From assembly GCA_027317105.1 (NCBI GenBank), contig DAHVFH010000039.1, positions 9,347 to 73,346 of the forward strand: a DNA stretch of 64,000 nt, read 5' to 3'. The notes under the pieces were generated by a model. That model worked only from the letters and a program-made list of their open reading frames with translations. It was not told the origin of the DNA and did no database searches. This DNA is from Cytophagales bacterium. Lineage in GTDB: Bacteria; Bacteroidota; Bacteroidia; Cytophagales; Cyclobacteriaceae. The translations under genes and the position numbers were made by a program. Of this stretch, positions 42,632 through 51,964 are shown in pieces (positions within the stretch are counted from its first letter, which is position 1; each line of letters opens with the position of its first letter).

Positions 42632-42649
42632 ACATGATTTACATCATGT
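42632..42649. promoter_or_regulatory. Fnr/Crp-type palindrome upstream of the cytochrome-porin unit
   Basis: ACATGATTTACATCATGT has the core TGAT-N4-ATCA with 7-bp perfect arms. It stands between the cytochrome gene (minus) and the small ORF at 42659 (plus, only 9 bp away). TAGTATTG on the minus strand (42589-42582) is a near match to a -7 box. Confidence 0.7.
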
Positions 42650-42658
42650 TTTTTGGAA

Positions 42659-42946
42659 ATGTCTATCCAAATCTCAAATGGCTGGTATTTTTTTGAACTA
42701 GCAAAGAACGGTGAAGGCTATTTTGCCGGTGAGGTTAAGGATGGCAGCGTCATGTTGTTGGTCGAAGTGTTATTTTTGTTTACCGTCTCCATCGACACCA
42801 TCCATCCGCTTAGCATTTTACTTTCCGAAAAGATTGAAGCCTGTCTCCCAATCTTAAAAGAAAAGGTAGTGAACCTCGCCAATGAATTGATGAAAGTGCC
42901 GGAAGAAAATGCTGAAGTAACGGTAGCTTCAGTGCTGCTAAGTTAA
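42659..42946 (+). CDS. Small protein of unknown function
   Basis: This 95-residue frame starts at ATG 42659 (MSIQISNGWYFFELAKNGEG); a TTG two codons upstream is less likely. It has a hydrophobic segment (VMLLVEVLFLFTVSIDTIHP) followed by acidic and amphipathic helices. The start lies within 10 bp of the Fnr-type palindrome. I recognise no family, and coding status is only moderately supported. Confidence 0.4.
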   Translation: MSIQISNGWYFFELAKNGEGYFAGEVKDGSVMLLVEVLFLFTVSIDTIHPLSILLSEKIEACLPILKEKVVNLANELMKVPEENAEVTVASVLLS

Positions 42947-43265
42947 GACCGTATCTGAACCACAAATACCAGATCTATCCCACTTTTGTTAAGCTTGACA
43001 ATCTTTGTATGTGACTGTCAAGGGTCAATTATCTTTTACCTTAGTTAAAACGGTAACTTTAGCCATTGGCAGGAATACTGATGCAGGACTATGACCCTAA
43101 TGAGCCAGGCCTGGCTATACGCCTGATCGGTATCAAGGTGAAGAAAATGGATTTTGATGAAGTGTTTGAAATACACAACCGCTCGATGGTTTGATTAAAG
43201 AGTTGTTGCAGAACTCCTAACAGATTTCTACTTTGTGGGTTGAATTAAATCAAAGCAATCCCACT
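42947..43265. other. Intergenic stretch with an inverted repeat and a gene-remnant-like ORF
   Basis: The stretch holds an inverted repeat CTTGACA/TGTCAAG (42994-43000 and 43016-43022) and a short frame at 43081-43194 described separately. The plus-strand S9 peptidase begins at 43266. No tRNA or clear promoter was seen. Confidence 0.5.
43081..43194 (+). pseudogene. Possible C-terminal remnant of a Y-family polymerase-like gene
   Basis: A 37-codon frame encodes DPNEPGLAIRLIGIKVKKM and ends at TGA 43192-43194. The segment IRLIGIKV resembles the C-terminal little-finger motif of DinB/UmuC polymerases. No start region or catalytic part is present. The resemblance is short, so this could be chance. 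Confidence 0.2.
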
Positions 43266-45260
43266 ATGAAATATTTTGTGCCTCTTCTGTTGCTGTTATC
43301 TACTTCCGCGACCTTTTCGCAAAAGCCCTTTGTCCCGTCTGATGTATATAAGATAAAATCGATTTCTGACCCTCAAGTTTCACCAGAAGGAAAATGGGTA
43401 GCCTTTGTACTATCGACACCTGATTCTGCCAAAGATAAATCGATATCAAATATTTGGATGATTAATTGGGATGGCAGTGAATCGGTAAAACTTACAGCCA
43501 GTCAGGATGGCGAAAGCCGCCCACGATGGTCTCCCGATGGAAAATATTTAACCTTTCTTTCTTCGCGTTACGATACCAAGTCCTCACAAATTTGGAAAAT
43601 GGACAGACGCGGAGGCGAGGCGGAAAAGCTTACCGAATTAAAATTCAGTATTGGCGATTATGTGTGGAGTCCGGATTCAAAAAAAATTGTTTTGGTCATT
43701 CAAGATCAGGAATCTTCTGATGAGATTGAAAAAAAGAAAAGTGCAAAGCCCATTGTCATTGATCGTTATCATTTCAAATCGGATGGACAAGGATATATGG
43801 AGCGCAAACGTAGTCATCTTTATTTGTTCGATATGGAGACCAAAAAATTGGATACGCTCACAAAAGGTGATTTTGATGAAACTCTTCCGATATGGTCACC
43901 CGACAGCAAACGAATTGTTTTTGTAAGCAACAGGACGGTGGATCCAGATCGAAACAGCAATACAGATTTGTGGGCCATTGAAGCCGAAAGAAATACACCG
44001 ATGAAACAGCTTACGAAATGGACCGGTGCGGATACCAATCCTGCTTTTAGCCCTGATGGAAAATGGATTGCCTATTTGAAATCCCAATTGCCAACCTATA
44101 GTATGTATGATCAACCCCAACTGGCGTTGATTCCAGCAGATGGGGGGGAGCCAAAAATATTGAATGCCACACTCGACCGCGATGTTTCATCGCCTCATTG
44201 GGCGAATGACAGCCAATCGATTTATGTAAACAGTGAAGATGACCGAAGAAGTAATGTGGCAGCTTTTGACTTGTCGGGAAGTAAAAAGAATATCACATCA
44301 GGTGATCACGTTGTGCATTCCTTGCAGCTTGGAGGTAGCAATTGGGTAGCGTTGGTCAGTGATCCAACTACTCCAAGTGAAATTTATGCCATTGAAAATG
44401 GAACCCCACGCAGACTTACGCACGTGCATGAAGAATTTATAAAATCAAAGCGATTGGCTAACGTAGAAGCATTCAATTCAAAGAGTAAAGATGGTACTGA
44501 TGTCGGTTCGCTGCTCTACCGGCCTTTTGGAAAATCAAAAGAAGAAAAACTTCCCTTGATTTTGTGGATTCATGGAGGGCCAACTGGACAGGATGATTTT
44601 CAGTTTGAAATGATCCCTCAGGTTTTGGCCGCCAAAGGTTATGCTGTAGCTTGCGTGAACTACAGAGGAAGCAATGGACGTGGTATGGCTTACAGTAAAG
44701 CGATTTCTGGTGACTGGGGAAACAAGGAAGTAGTTGATTTGATTGGCGCAGTGGATCATTTGATCAAAATTGGAGTGGCAGATCCTGAAAAGCTAGGAAT
44801 TGGTGGATGGAGCTATGGGGGCATTCTTACGGATTATGTGACTGCCTCCGATCCACGGTTTAAAGTGGCTGCGAGTGGCGCAGGTAGTGCCTTGCAACTC
44901 TCCATGTATGGCACTGATCAGTATGTGTTGCAATATGAAAATGAATTGGGTGTGCCTTGGAAAAATATGGACAAGTGGATGAAGGTATCTTACCCGTTTT
45001 TAAATGTCGAAAAAATCAAAACCCCCACGTTATACATGGTGGGCGAAAAGGATTTTAATGTTCCCGCCACTGGCGGTGAGCAAATGTATCAAGCGTTGAA
45101 GTCATTGGGCGTGCCTACTGAATTTATTATCTATCCCAATCAACATCATGGTATTCGGGTGCCAAGTTACCAGAAAGACAGGCTTACTCGGTATTTAGAT
45201 TGGTATGAGAAATATTTAGGGGTGACCAAGCTAAAAGATAAATTACTCGAAAAGAAATAG
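43266..45260 (+). CDS. S9-family prolyl oligopeptidase-like peptidase, secreted
   Basis: This protein of about 664 residues starts at ATG 43266 with a signal peptide (MKYFVPLLLLLSTSATFSQ); the earlier frame start at 43233 lacks one. The N-terminal part is a WD40-like beta propeller with repeated SPDGKW and SPDSKR motifs. The C-terminal alpha/beta hydrolase domain has catalytic S516 (GGWSYGG), D596 and H628 (HHGI). It probably cleaves short peptides in the periplasm, as dipeptidyl or acylaminoacyl peptidases do. It is monocistronic. Confidence 0.92.
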   Translation: MKYFVPLLLLLSTSATFSQKPFVPSDVYKIKSISDPQVSPEGKWVAFVLSTPDSAKDKSISNIWMINWDGSESVKLTASQDGESRPRWSPDGKYLTFLSSRYDTKSSQIWKMDRRGGEAEKLTELKFSIGDYVWSPDSKKIVLVIQDQESSDEIEKKKSAKPIVIDRYHFKSDGQGYMERKRSHLYLFDMETKKLDTLTKGDFDETLPIWSPDSKRIVFVSNRTVDPDRNSNTDLWAIEAERNTPMKQLTKWTGADTNPAFSPDGKWIAYLKSQLPTYSMYDQPQLALIPADGGEPKILNATLDRDVSSPHWANDSQSIYVNSEDDRRSNVAAFDLSGSKKNITSGDHVVHSLQLGGSNWVALVSDPTTPSEIYAIENGTPRRLTHVHEEFIKSKRLANVEAFNSKSKDGTDVGSLLYRPFGKSKEEKLPLILWIHGGPTGQDDFQFEMIPQVLAAKGYAVACVNYRGSNGRGMAYSKAISGDWGNKEVVDLIGAVDHLIKIGVADPEKLGIGGWSYGGILTDYVTASDPRFKVAASGAGSALQLSMYGTDQYVLQYENELGVPWKNMDKWMKVSYPFLNVEKIKTPTLYMVGEKDFNVPATGGEQMYQALKSLGVPTEFIIYPNQHHGIRVPSYQKDRLTRYLDWYEKYLGVTKLKDKLLEKK

Positions 45261-45382
45261 GGTTTTTACTTTCTGACGTTGAGTCTTCTGTGAACTCATC
45301 GAAATTGTTCCTTATTATTAAATCGAATAGAAAATTATAAAAATGTATTTTTGTAATACTCGATTTACCAGACCAATGACTT

Positions 45383-47242
45383 GTGGAAAATTATTTACCT
45401 CTCTTCGTAATTTTTGTTGTAGCGTGGTTTGTGCCGATGATCCTATCCTGGCTGGAGGTTTCAAAGCTGCCTTCCGTGATTGTGGAGATCGTGATGGGCG
45501 TGATCGTTGGCCCATTTGTGTTGAATTTTATTTCCGGCAATGAAGCTTCCTTAAATTTCCTTTCCTATACAGGTTTTCTTTTTTTGATTTTCCTCAGTGG
45601 GTTAGCCTTGGACATTCAAAAAATAATAACCTCTTTCCCGAGAGGGAAACTTCAACGTGTCGATTTTATTAGTAACACTTTCCTTGTAGCCGTTCTCATC
45701 TATTTGGGTTGTCTCGCGCTTTCCTTTTTGGTCGTTTATGGTCTTCCTGTGTTCAATGGAATCAACAAAATGTTCCTGGTAATTTTATTGCCTTCCGTGG
45801 CACTGAGTATTATTGTGCCCATTATAAAAAGCGATGGAGAGATAGGCCGAAAATTTGGACAAATTATTTTATTAGAAGGTGCCATTGCCACGATCATGAC
45901 CATCCTCATGATTGCGATCTATGCGGGCATTTCACGACACAAGGGTTTTCAATTTGAGCTCCTCCTGTTCCTCATCATTTTTGTGGTATTTTTTGTGGCT
46001 TATAAGGTAGGACGATTCTTGAATAGAGCACCATTGTTTCAGCGGTTACTTTACAAATTGGAACATGCTGCTTCTCAAATACGCATACGCGGATCGATAG
46101 CTGTATTATTGCTTTTCGTAGTAATTGCGAGTAGTATTAATATGGAGCCCGTGTTGGGTGCATTCTTTGCAGGGGCTTTACTTTCATTATTTTTAGCTAA
46201 GGATCGGTCTGCGCTTCTATTCAAACTCGATGGCATGAGCTATGGATTTTTCATTCCCATCTTTTTTATTATGGTAGGAGTGAAGTTAGACATGAATTCG
46301 CTGAAGGATTTTTCTGCCAGTTTCAATTTGATCCTTTTGCTCACGGTCGCGTTTTATCTTACGCAGTTGGTTCCTGCTTCCATTATGGTAAAACTATTCG
46401 GATGGAAAAGATCACTTTCGTCCGGTATTTTACTCACTTCTCGATTAGGGCTTACCATTGCTACAGCACAAATTGGATTGTCACTAAATGTAATCAGTCC
46501 GGCTACCAATGCAGCTATTGTGGTGGCTGGAATTCTTACTTGCATATTATCTCCTATTCTTTATAAATATTTGAATTCCAAAGAGGATCACTATTACAGT
46601 ATCTACATCGTAGGAGGTGGCCCAGCAGGGTTAGAGCTAGCAAAACGTTTAGAGCTTCATGGAATATCATATTTAGTGATAGAATCCCAAACGGAGAATT
46701 GGAAAATATTGGAATCAATTGGTATCGAATCAATTTTTGCCAATGATCTTAAAGAAGAAGTCTATCGTGGGCTGAAGATTAGACCGGTGGACACGGTGGT
46801 AGTCCTTACCCATTCAGATACAAAAAACATTACCATTGCCAAGCTGCTTAAAACTAAGTTGGGCCACAGCAAGTTAATCACCGTAACCACAAAACCTGAG
46901 CTTTACCAAAAGCACAAGGAACTTGATGAGATGCCGGTGGTGAATGCGTATGATGTTGTAGCGGCAAGTATTGAAAATGAAATCATTCGACCAGATACCT
47001 CACAAGGTTTGACGAATAGTTTTGGGGTTTACAGTGTGGAAGAGATTGGGATAAAAAATAAATCTGTAGATGGTAAGCTCGTAAAGGAAATTCCATTTCC
47101 GCACGCAGGATCGCTTATTGTCGTTCGAAGGGAAAACGAAATATTTATTCCCCATGGAGACACCCAGATGCGGCTCGGTGACCTAGTGACCGTCATAGGT
47201 AATGCAGAAGCTTTAGAAGAATTCAGAAAACTTCTTGGCTAA
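45383..47242 (+). CDS. CPA2-family cation:proton antiporter with RCK domains
   Basis: This 619-residue protein starts at GTG 45383 (MENYLPLF...). The first 390 residues form about 12 helices of the Na+/H+ exchanger (KefB-like) type. A TrkA-N Rossmann domain (IYIVGGGPAGLELAKRLE, about 410-530) and a TrkA-C domain (HAGSLIVVRRENEIFIPHGD) follow. It exchanges K+ or Na+ for protons under control of NAD(H) or another nucleotide. It is monocistronic and convergent with the M48 peptidase. Confidence 0.9.
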   Translation: MENYLPLFVIFVVAWFVPMILSWLEVSKLPSVIVEIVMGVIVGPFVLNFISGNEASLNFLSYTGFLFLIFLSGLALDIQKIITSFPRGKLQRVDFISNTFLVAVLIYLGCLALSFLVVYGLPVFNGINKMFLVILLPSVALSIIVPIIKSDGEIGRKFGQIILLEGAIATIMTILMIAIYAGISRHKGFQFELLLFLIIFVVFFVAYKVGRFLNRAPLFQRLLYKLEHAASQIRIRGSIAVLLLFVVIASSINMEPVLGAFFAGALLSLFLAKDRSALLFKLDGMSYGFFIPIFFIMVGVKLDMNSLKDFSASFNLILLLTVAFYLTQLVPASIMVKLFGWKRSLSSGILLTSRLGLTIATAQIGLSLNVISPATNAAIVVAGILTCILSPILYKYLNSKEDHYYSIYIVGGGPAGLELAKRLELHGISYLVIESQTENWKILESIGIESIFANDLKEEVYRGLKIRPVDTVVVLTHSDTKNITIAKLLKTKLGHSKLITVTTKPELYQKHKELDEMPVVNAYDVVAASIENEIIRPDTSQGLTNSFGVYSVEEIGIKNKSVDGKLVKEIPFPHAGSLIVVRRENEIFIPHGDTQMRLGDLVTVIGNAEALEEFRKLLG

Positions 47243-47285
47243 GCGCATCGCCTTTCATTTTCTTGTAATGATATTTTACTTTTCC

Positions 47286-48515
47286 CTACCTCAATGCTGC
47301 CAGACGCTGCAGCAGTGGGGGATGCGAGTAATGAAAGAAAACGTAAGCCGGATGCGGATATAAGTCGCTGAGCGAATCGACCGAAAGTTTCTTCAGCGCA
47401 TTGGCCAATGCCTTACCATCATACTTTTCTTTCGCATAATGATCTGCCTCGAATTCATTTCTACGGCTGTACAGACTCGTAAGCAAACCGGTGATTCCGG
47501 AGATAGGGGAGAAGAAAATGGTGAAGGCAATAAGGTTAAGGTGGATGCCCATTTGGTCTCCGCCCAAAGCCAGGGAAACATTGGTATTGAAGACCATGAG
47601 CGAGAGCACCCAAAGGGTGAAAAAAATCTGGATGACAGACAATAGGTAGCCGAAAACAATGTGTTTCTTTTTGAAATGCCCAACCTCGTGGGCGAGCACG
47701 GCCACCAATTCTTCCTTGGTGTGGTTGGTGATCAAGGTGTCGAACAATACAATTTTCTTTTTCTTGCCGAAACCAGAAAAAAAAGCGTTGGCTTTATTTG
47801 ATCTTTTCGACCCGTCCATCACGAATATGTTATCGAGCGGAAAATTTACTTTTTCAGAAAATTCTTCAATCGCGTTTTTTAGCTCTCCTTCAGGCAAGGG
47901 CGTAAGCTTGTTGAACAAAGGCAAAATCAGGGACGTGTAAAATAAGTTGGCTAATAAGATAAAGGCCGAAGCAACCAGACCGAACCAAATCCAGAAAGGA
48001 GGCCCGATCTTTTCAATGAGGTAAATCAACGCGGATAGTAAAATCCAACCTATTGCGGCACCTAACAAATAACCTTTTGCTTTATCTATAAAGAAAGTTT
48101 TTATGGTTGTTTTGTTGAAGCCGTATTTCTCTTCGATGACAAACACCGAATGCCATTGAAATGGAAGCGTGAGTACGTCTGAGGCAATGGCCAGCACGCC
48201 AAAAAAGATAAGGGCAAGTGGGATTTCTGAGTGGATATAATTTCTGAACAAGTTATCCAGCCAGCCGAAGCCGCCAAGCAGAAGCATCAACAAAGAAAGG
48301 CATAGGTTAAAAGCTGAGGTTAAGAACGAAAAATTCGTTTGTTCGCGATGGTAATCCAGCGACTTTAGGTATTTTTCCTTTTCATAGAATTCGGAAATTT
48401 CACTAGGGATATCCTTACGTTGGGCACGGAGATTTAGGTATTCCAGAAATTGATCGAACAGATAACTAACGATGACGATGCCTAAAATGATGTATAAAAT
48501 AGTTTGTGGGTTCAT
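47286..48515 (-). CDS. M48-family membrane metalloprotease (Ste24/CAAX type)
   Basis: This 409-residue protein has five to seven helices and the zinc motif H276-E-V-G-H280 (LAHEVGHFKKKH), with a downstream glutamate (NEFEADHYA). The N-terminal KYLKSLDYHREQTNFSF region fits the CAAX prenyl protease 1 family. In bacteria the family handles membrane protein quality control. The start lies 48 bp from the divergent DUF2721 gene. Confidence 0.92.
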   Translation of the reverse strand: MNPQTILYIILGIVIVSYLFDQFLEYLNLRAQRKDIPSEISEFYEKEKYLKSLDYHREQTNFSFLTSAFNLCLSLLMLLLGGFGWLDNLFRNYIHSEIPLALIFFGVLAIASDVLTLPFQWHSVFVIEEKYGFNKTTIKTFFIDKAKGYLLGAAIGWILLSALIYLIEKIGPPFWIWFGLVASAFILLANLFYTSLILPLFNKLTPLPEGELKNAIEEFSEKVNFPLDNIFVMDGSKRSNKANAFFSGFGKKKKIVLFDTLITNHTKEELVAVLAHEVGHFKKKHIVFGYLLSVIQIFFTLWVLSLMVFNTNVSLALGGDQMGIHLNLIAFTIFFSPISGITGLLTSLYSRRNEFEADHYAKEKYDGKALANALKKLSVDSLSDLYPHPAYVFFHYSHPPLLQRLAALR

Positions 48516-48563
48516 GTATTGCAGTAATTTTAAGGGGCAAAGTTACATTTTTCAAATTTAGTT

Positions 48564-48959
48564 ATGGCGTTCACCATCAATACTCCTGCGCTTTTATTCC
48601 CGGCCATCACGTTACTGATGCTTGCGTATACCAACCGCTTTTTGGCGCTGGCCACGCTTATCCGCAACCTTCATAAAAAGTACCAACAAGTGCCTGAAGA
48701 GCGGGCTTTGGTGCATGAGCAAATCAAGAACCTGAAACGAAGATTGGTTTTAATCAAGCAGATGCAGGCATCCGGAATTTTTAGTTTTTTCCTATGCGTG
48801 CTTTGCATGTTGTTTGTCTATTTTGGTTTCGAGCTTTGGGGTTTTGCTACTTTCGGGTTGAGCCTTGTGTTTCTTTTGCTTTCCCTAGGACTTTCTCTCA
48901 ATGAAGTTTACATTAGTACCCGAGCGCTGGAGATTGAGTTGAAGGATATGGAGGGCTAA
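48564..48959 (+). CDS. DUF2721-family membrane protein
   Basis: This 131-residue protein has three helices. The first (INTPALLFPAITLLMLAYTNRFLAL) and the positively charged loop with IRNLHKK are characteristic of DUF2721. The function is unknown. Its stop codon overlaps that of argH by 4 bp in convergent orientation, so no terminator fits between them. Confidence 0.8.
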   Translation: MAFTINTPALLFPAITLLMLAYTNRFLALATLIRNLHKKYQQVPEERALVHEQIKNLKRRLVLIKQMQASGIFSFFLCVLCMLFVYFGFELWGFATFGLSLVFLLLSLGLSLNEVYISTRALEIELKDMEG

Positions 48960-50290
48960 GAGGTCAGTAATTTCTGGATTGCCTTATTGGTTTTACCAAA
49001 CTGAAATGAAGCCAGTGTTCTGTCAAAATTTTCCTTGATTTTATCGTTGCACAAATTGCCAATACTTCCTTCGTGAGTGTGATTGATTTTAGTAGAATAA
49101 GCAAACGTACCTTCTTCAACAGCTGCTCCAATTTTTTTGTATGCATCGCGGAACGGCACGCCAGCCAAAACAAGTTTGTTCACCTCCTCTACGCTGAATA
49201 AGAATTTATATTTCTCGTCCTCTAAAATATTGTTTTTGATTTTAATGTTGGCCAACATCAACCCTGTCATTTTAAGGCAGTCGTTCAACAACTGGAAGGC
49301 AGGAAAGATTTTCTCCTTCAATAATTGAAAGTCGCGATGGTAGCCCGATGGCAAGTTGCTGGTAAGCAAAACAATTTCGTTCGGTAAGGCCTGGAGTGAA
49401 TTGCATTTTCCGCGTATCAATTCGAATACATCCGGATTCTTTTTGTGCGGCATGATGCTGCTGCCTGTAGTAAGTTCATCAGGGAAGGAAACAAATCCAA
49501 AATTTTGATTTAAGAAAAGGCAAACGTCCATGGCCAGCTTTGAAAGCGTGGCCGCCACGTTTGCTAGGGCTTGTGCTACGATTCGTTCCGTTTTGCCGCG
49601 TCCCATTTGGGCATACACCACATTGTAGTTCAAATCATCGAAGCCTAAAAGTTCGGTGGTCATTTTACGGTTTAATGGAAAGGACGATCCGTAACCAGCG
49701 GCAGAACCCAAGGGGTTTTTGTTGGTGATGCTGTAAGCGGATTGAAGTGTGATTAAATCATCAGCGAGGCTTTCAGCAAAAGCACCAAACCAAAGTCCGA
49801 AGGAGGAGGGCATAGCCAATTGTAAATGCGTGTAACCTGGAAGAAGTTGATGTTGATGTTCTTCGCTCTTGGAAATGAGCAGATCAAAAAGATTCTTTAT
49901 GGCCTCGACTGAATTTTGAATTTCATTTCTCAAAAAGAGCTTGATGTCCACCAGTACCTGATCATTGCGGCTGCGGCCACTGTGTATTTTTTTTCCGGCT
50001 TCGCCAAGCTTTTTGGTGAGCAGCACTTCAATCTGAGAGTGGATATCTTCTATGCCTTCCTCTATCTTGAAATTTCCCTTTTGGATTTCGGCATAGATGG
50101 ATTTTAACTCATGAGAAAGGGTAGACCACTCAGCCTTGGTTAAAAGACCAACCGATTCCAGCATTTGGATATGCGCCAAGGAACCGAGTACATCAAAACG
50201 GGAAAGGTAAAGATCCATTTCGCCATCTTTCCCAACTGTAAACTCACTTACTTCTTTGAGTGAGTCTTTATCTTTTTGCCAGAGTTTCAT
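48956..50290 (-). CDS. argH: Argininosuccinate lyase
   Basis: This 444-residue enzyme makes the last step to arginine plus fumarate. The family signature is TGSSIMPHKKNPD and the early HSGRSRNDQV, with the catalytic serine in GSSIMP. It is the last gene of the arginine operon and overlaps the nudix gene by 4 bp (ATGA). It acts as a cytoplasmic tetramer. Confidence 0.95.
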   Translation of the reverse strand: MKLWQKDKDSLKEVSEFTVGKDGEMDLYLSRFDVLGSLAHIQMLESVGLLTKAEWSTLSHELKSIYAEIQKGNFKIEEGIEDIHSQIEVLLTKKLGEAGKKIHSGRSRNDQVLVDIKLFLRNEIQNSVEAIKNLFDLLISKSEEHQHQLLPGYTHLQLAMPSSFGLWFGAFAESLADDLITLQSAYSITNKNPLGSAAGYGSSFPLNRKMTTELLGFDDLNYNVVYAQMGRGKTERIVAQALANVAATLSKLAMDVCLFLNQNFGFVSFPDELTTGSSIMPHKKNPDVFELIRGKCNSLQALPNEIVLLTSNLPSGYHRDFQLLKEKIFPAFQLLNDCLKMTGLMLANIKIKNNILEDEKYKFLFSVEEVNKLVLAGVPFRDAYKKIGAAVEEGTFAYSTKINHTHEGSIGNLCNDKIKENFDRTLASFQFGKTNKAIQKLLTS

Positions 50291-50865
50291 AAGAACAAGT
50301 TATTCAATTTTGCGTACTGAAGCAGCATTATGGTTTTTCCGTCTTTTATTTCTTGGGTTTCAATCATGCCGTAAGCCTTTTCGAAATCCAGTTCGAGTAC
50401 GTCAATATCTTCGTGTTCGTCTACCCCACCACCAGCGCTGACTTTCATAGATTTTTCATATTCCGCAATAAAAAAATAGAGCACCTCAGTCACTGACCCA
50501 GGCGACATGTAAGCTTCAAAAATTTTCTTTACGGAAGAAACCTTGTAGCCTGTTTCTTCTTCTGTCTCTCTTTTAATGCAATCTTCGGGGTTGTCCAGAT
50601 CGAGCAAGCCAGCGCATGCTTCAATCAACATCCCAGATGGATTTCCATTAACAAAAGTTGGCAATCGGAATTGTCTGGTAAGGATAATTGTTTTTTGCTT
50701 CTTATTATACAAGAGTATCGTAGAGCCATTTCCTCGATCGTACGCCTCACGGTTTTGGGTCACCCATTGACCGTCCTTCCGTTGAAAATCATAGGTGATT
50801 TTTCTAAGCGTATACCAGTTATTTGATAATATTTCGGTGTTGGTAATTTTTACTCGTTCGTTCAT
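50287..50865 (-). CDS. Nudix hydrolase, NudK/GDP-mannose pyrophosphatase type
   Basis: This 192-residue hydrolase has the Nudix box region ACAGLLDLDNPEDCIKRETE followed by EETGY, and the NudK-like MLIEACAGLLD and YMSPGSVTE motifs. It hydrolyses nucleoside diphosphate sugars or ADP-ribose. It overlaps argH by 4 bp and lies 96 bp from the argE TGA. Its metabolic link to arginine is unclear. Confidence 0.85.
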   Translation of the reverse strand: MNERVKITNTEILSNNWYTLRKITYDFQRKDGQWVTQNREAYDRGNGSTILLYNKKQKTIILTRQFRLPTFVNGNPSGMLIEACAGLLDLDNPEDCIKRETEEETGYKVSSVKKIFEAYMSPGSVTEVLYFFIAEYEKSMKVSAGGGVDEHEDIDVLELDFEKAYGMIETQEIKDGKTIMLLQYAKLNNLFL

Positions 50866-50961
50866 ATTGAAAATATAGGAATGAATTAATTATAACGGAC
50901 GATTTGATTACAAGTTTTCGATTAGGTCAATGTAGAGCTCAATCCCCCTCTCGATGTCTCC

Positions 50962-51963
50962 TCAATAAATAAATTCATCGGCACTGTGAGAACGAGCGGA
51001 ATCGCCTGGGCCTATTTTAACCGAAGGCACAGGGATCAATGCCTGATCTGATGTAGTGGGTGAACCATAAAGGTTAAACCCTAGCTTCTTACCCGCTAAA
51101 GCCAATGGGTGATTTTCTTCAATGCCAGAAGGACGAAGCCGGAGGGATCGAGGGGTAACATCACATTTCACATTTTGTTTTACGGTATCAAGAATCTCTT
51201 CCAGCGAATAAACGTCTGTAGCGCGACAATCAACGGTAAACTTGCATTCAGGTGGCACTTGGTTATGCGCCTGCCCTGCATTGATCATCGTTACCGACAT
51301 TTTTACTTTTCCAAGGGTGGAGGAAATCTTTGGGAACTGGTAAGTTCTGAGCCATCCAATATCGGTTAGTGCTTCGTAGATTGCATTCACGCCTTCTTCG
51401 CGGGCAGCGTGCCCTGCTTTGCCTTTGGCTACACAATCCAAAACCAGCAAACCCTTTTCGGCAATAGCCATATCCATCAAGGTAGGCTCGCCTACAATCG
51501 CGAAATCGATTTTTGGAAGCTCATTCCAGATCAGCTCGATTCCACCCGTTCCTGAAATCTCTTCTTCCGCTGTTGCCGCAAAGACTAAATTGTATTTTAA
51601 ATTCCGCTCACCGTAGAAATAAAAATAAGTGAGAATCAACGATACCAATGGACCACCCGCATCGTTGCTCCCTAATCCATAAAGTTTTCCGTCTTCAATC
51701 AAAGGAGAAAATGGATCACGCGTGTAACCTGAATTGGGTTTCACCGTATCGTGATGAGAATTTAACAGAATGGTGGGTTTTGCAGGGTCAAAGAATTTGT
51801 TTTTTGTCCAAACATTATTCCCTTTGCGGGAAGTCTCAATTTCATAATGCTTAAAGAAACTCTCTATTAAGGACGCAGTTTTATTTTCTTCTTTACTGAA
51901 AGATGGCACGCTTATTAATTGTTGAAGCAATTCTACGGCAATTGGAAAAAGGTGTTCTTTCAT
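50962..51963 (-). CDS. argE: M20-family N-acylcitrulline/ornithine deacylase, truncated by in-frame TGA
   Basis: This 333-residue product has the metal ligands H in NSHHDT, D in GSNDAGG, EE in ATAEEE, E in VGEPT and H in SARSHSAD. It ends at TGA 50962-50964 right after ADEFIY. The frame stays open afterwards for 17 sense codons (GDIERGIELYIDLIENL) to a TAA at 50908-50910, exactly what the family has after ADEFI. The stop therefore interrupts the last helix. The enzyme removes the acyl group from N-acylcitrulline in this pathway. argB follows upstream by 1 bp. Confidence 0.85.
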   Translation of the reverse strand: MKEHLFPIAVELLQQLISVPSFSKEENKTASLIESFFKHYEIETSRKGNNVWTKNKFFDPAKPTILLNSHHDTVKPNSGYTRDPFSPLIEDGKLYGLGSNDAGGPLVSLILTYFYFYGERNLKYNLVFAATAEEEISGTGGIELIWNELPKIDFAIVGEPTLMDMAIAEKGLLVLDCVAKGKAGHAAREEGVNAIYEALTDIGWLRTYQFPKISSTLGKVKMSVTMINAGQAHNQVPPECKFTVDCRATDVYSLEEILDTVKQNVKCDVTPRSLRLRPSGIEENHPLALAGKKLGFNLYGSPTTSDQALIPVPSVKIGPGDSARSHSADEFIY

Positions 51964-51964
51964 A

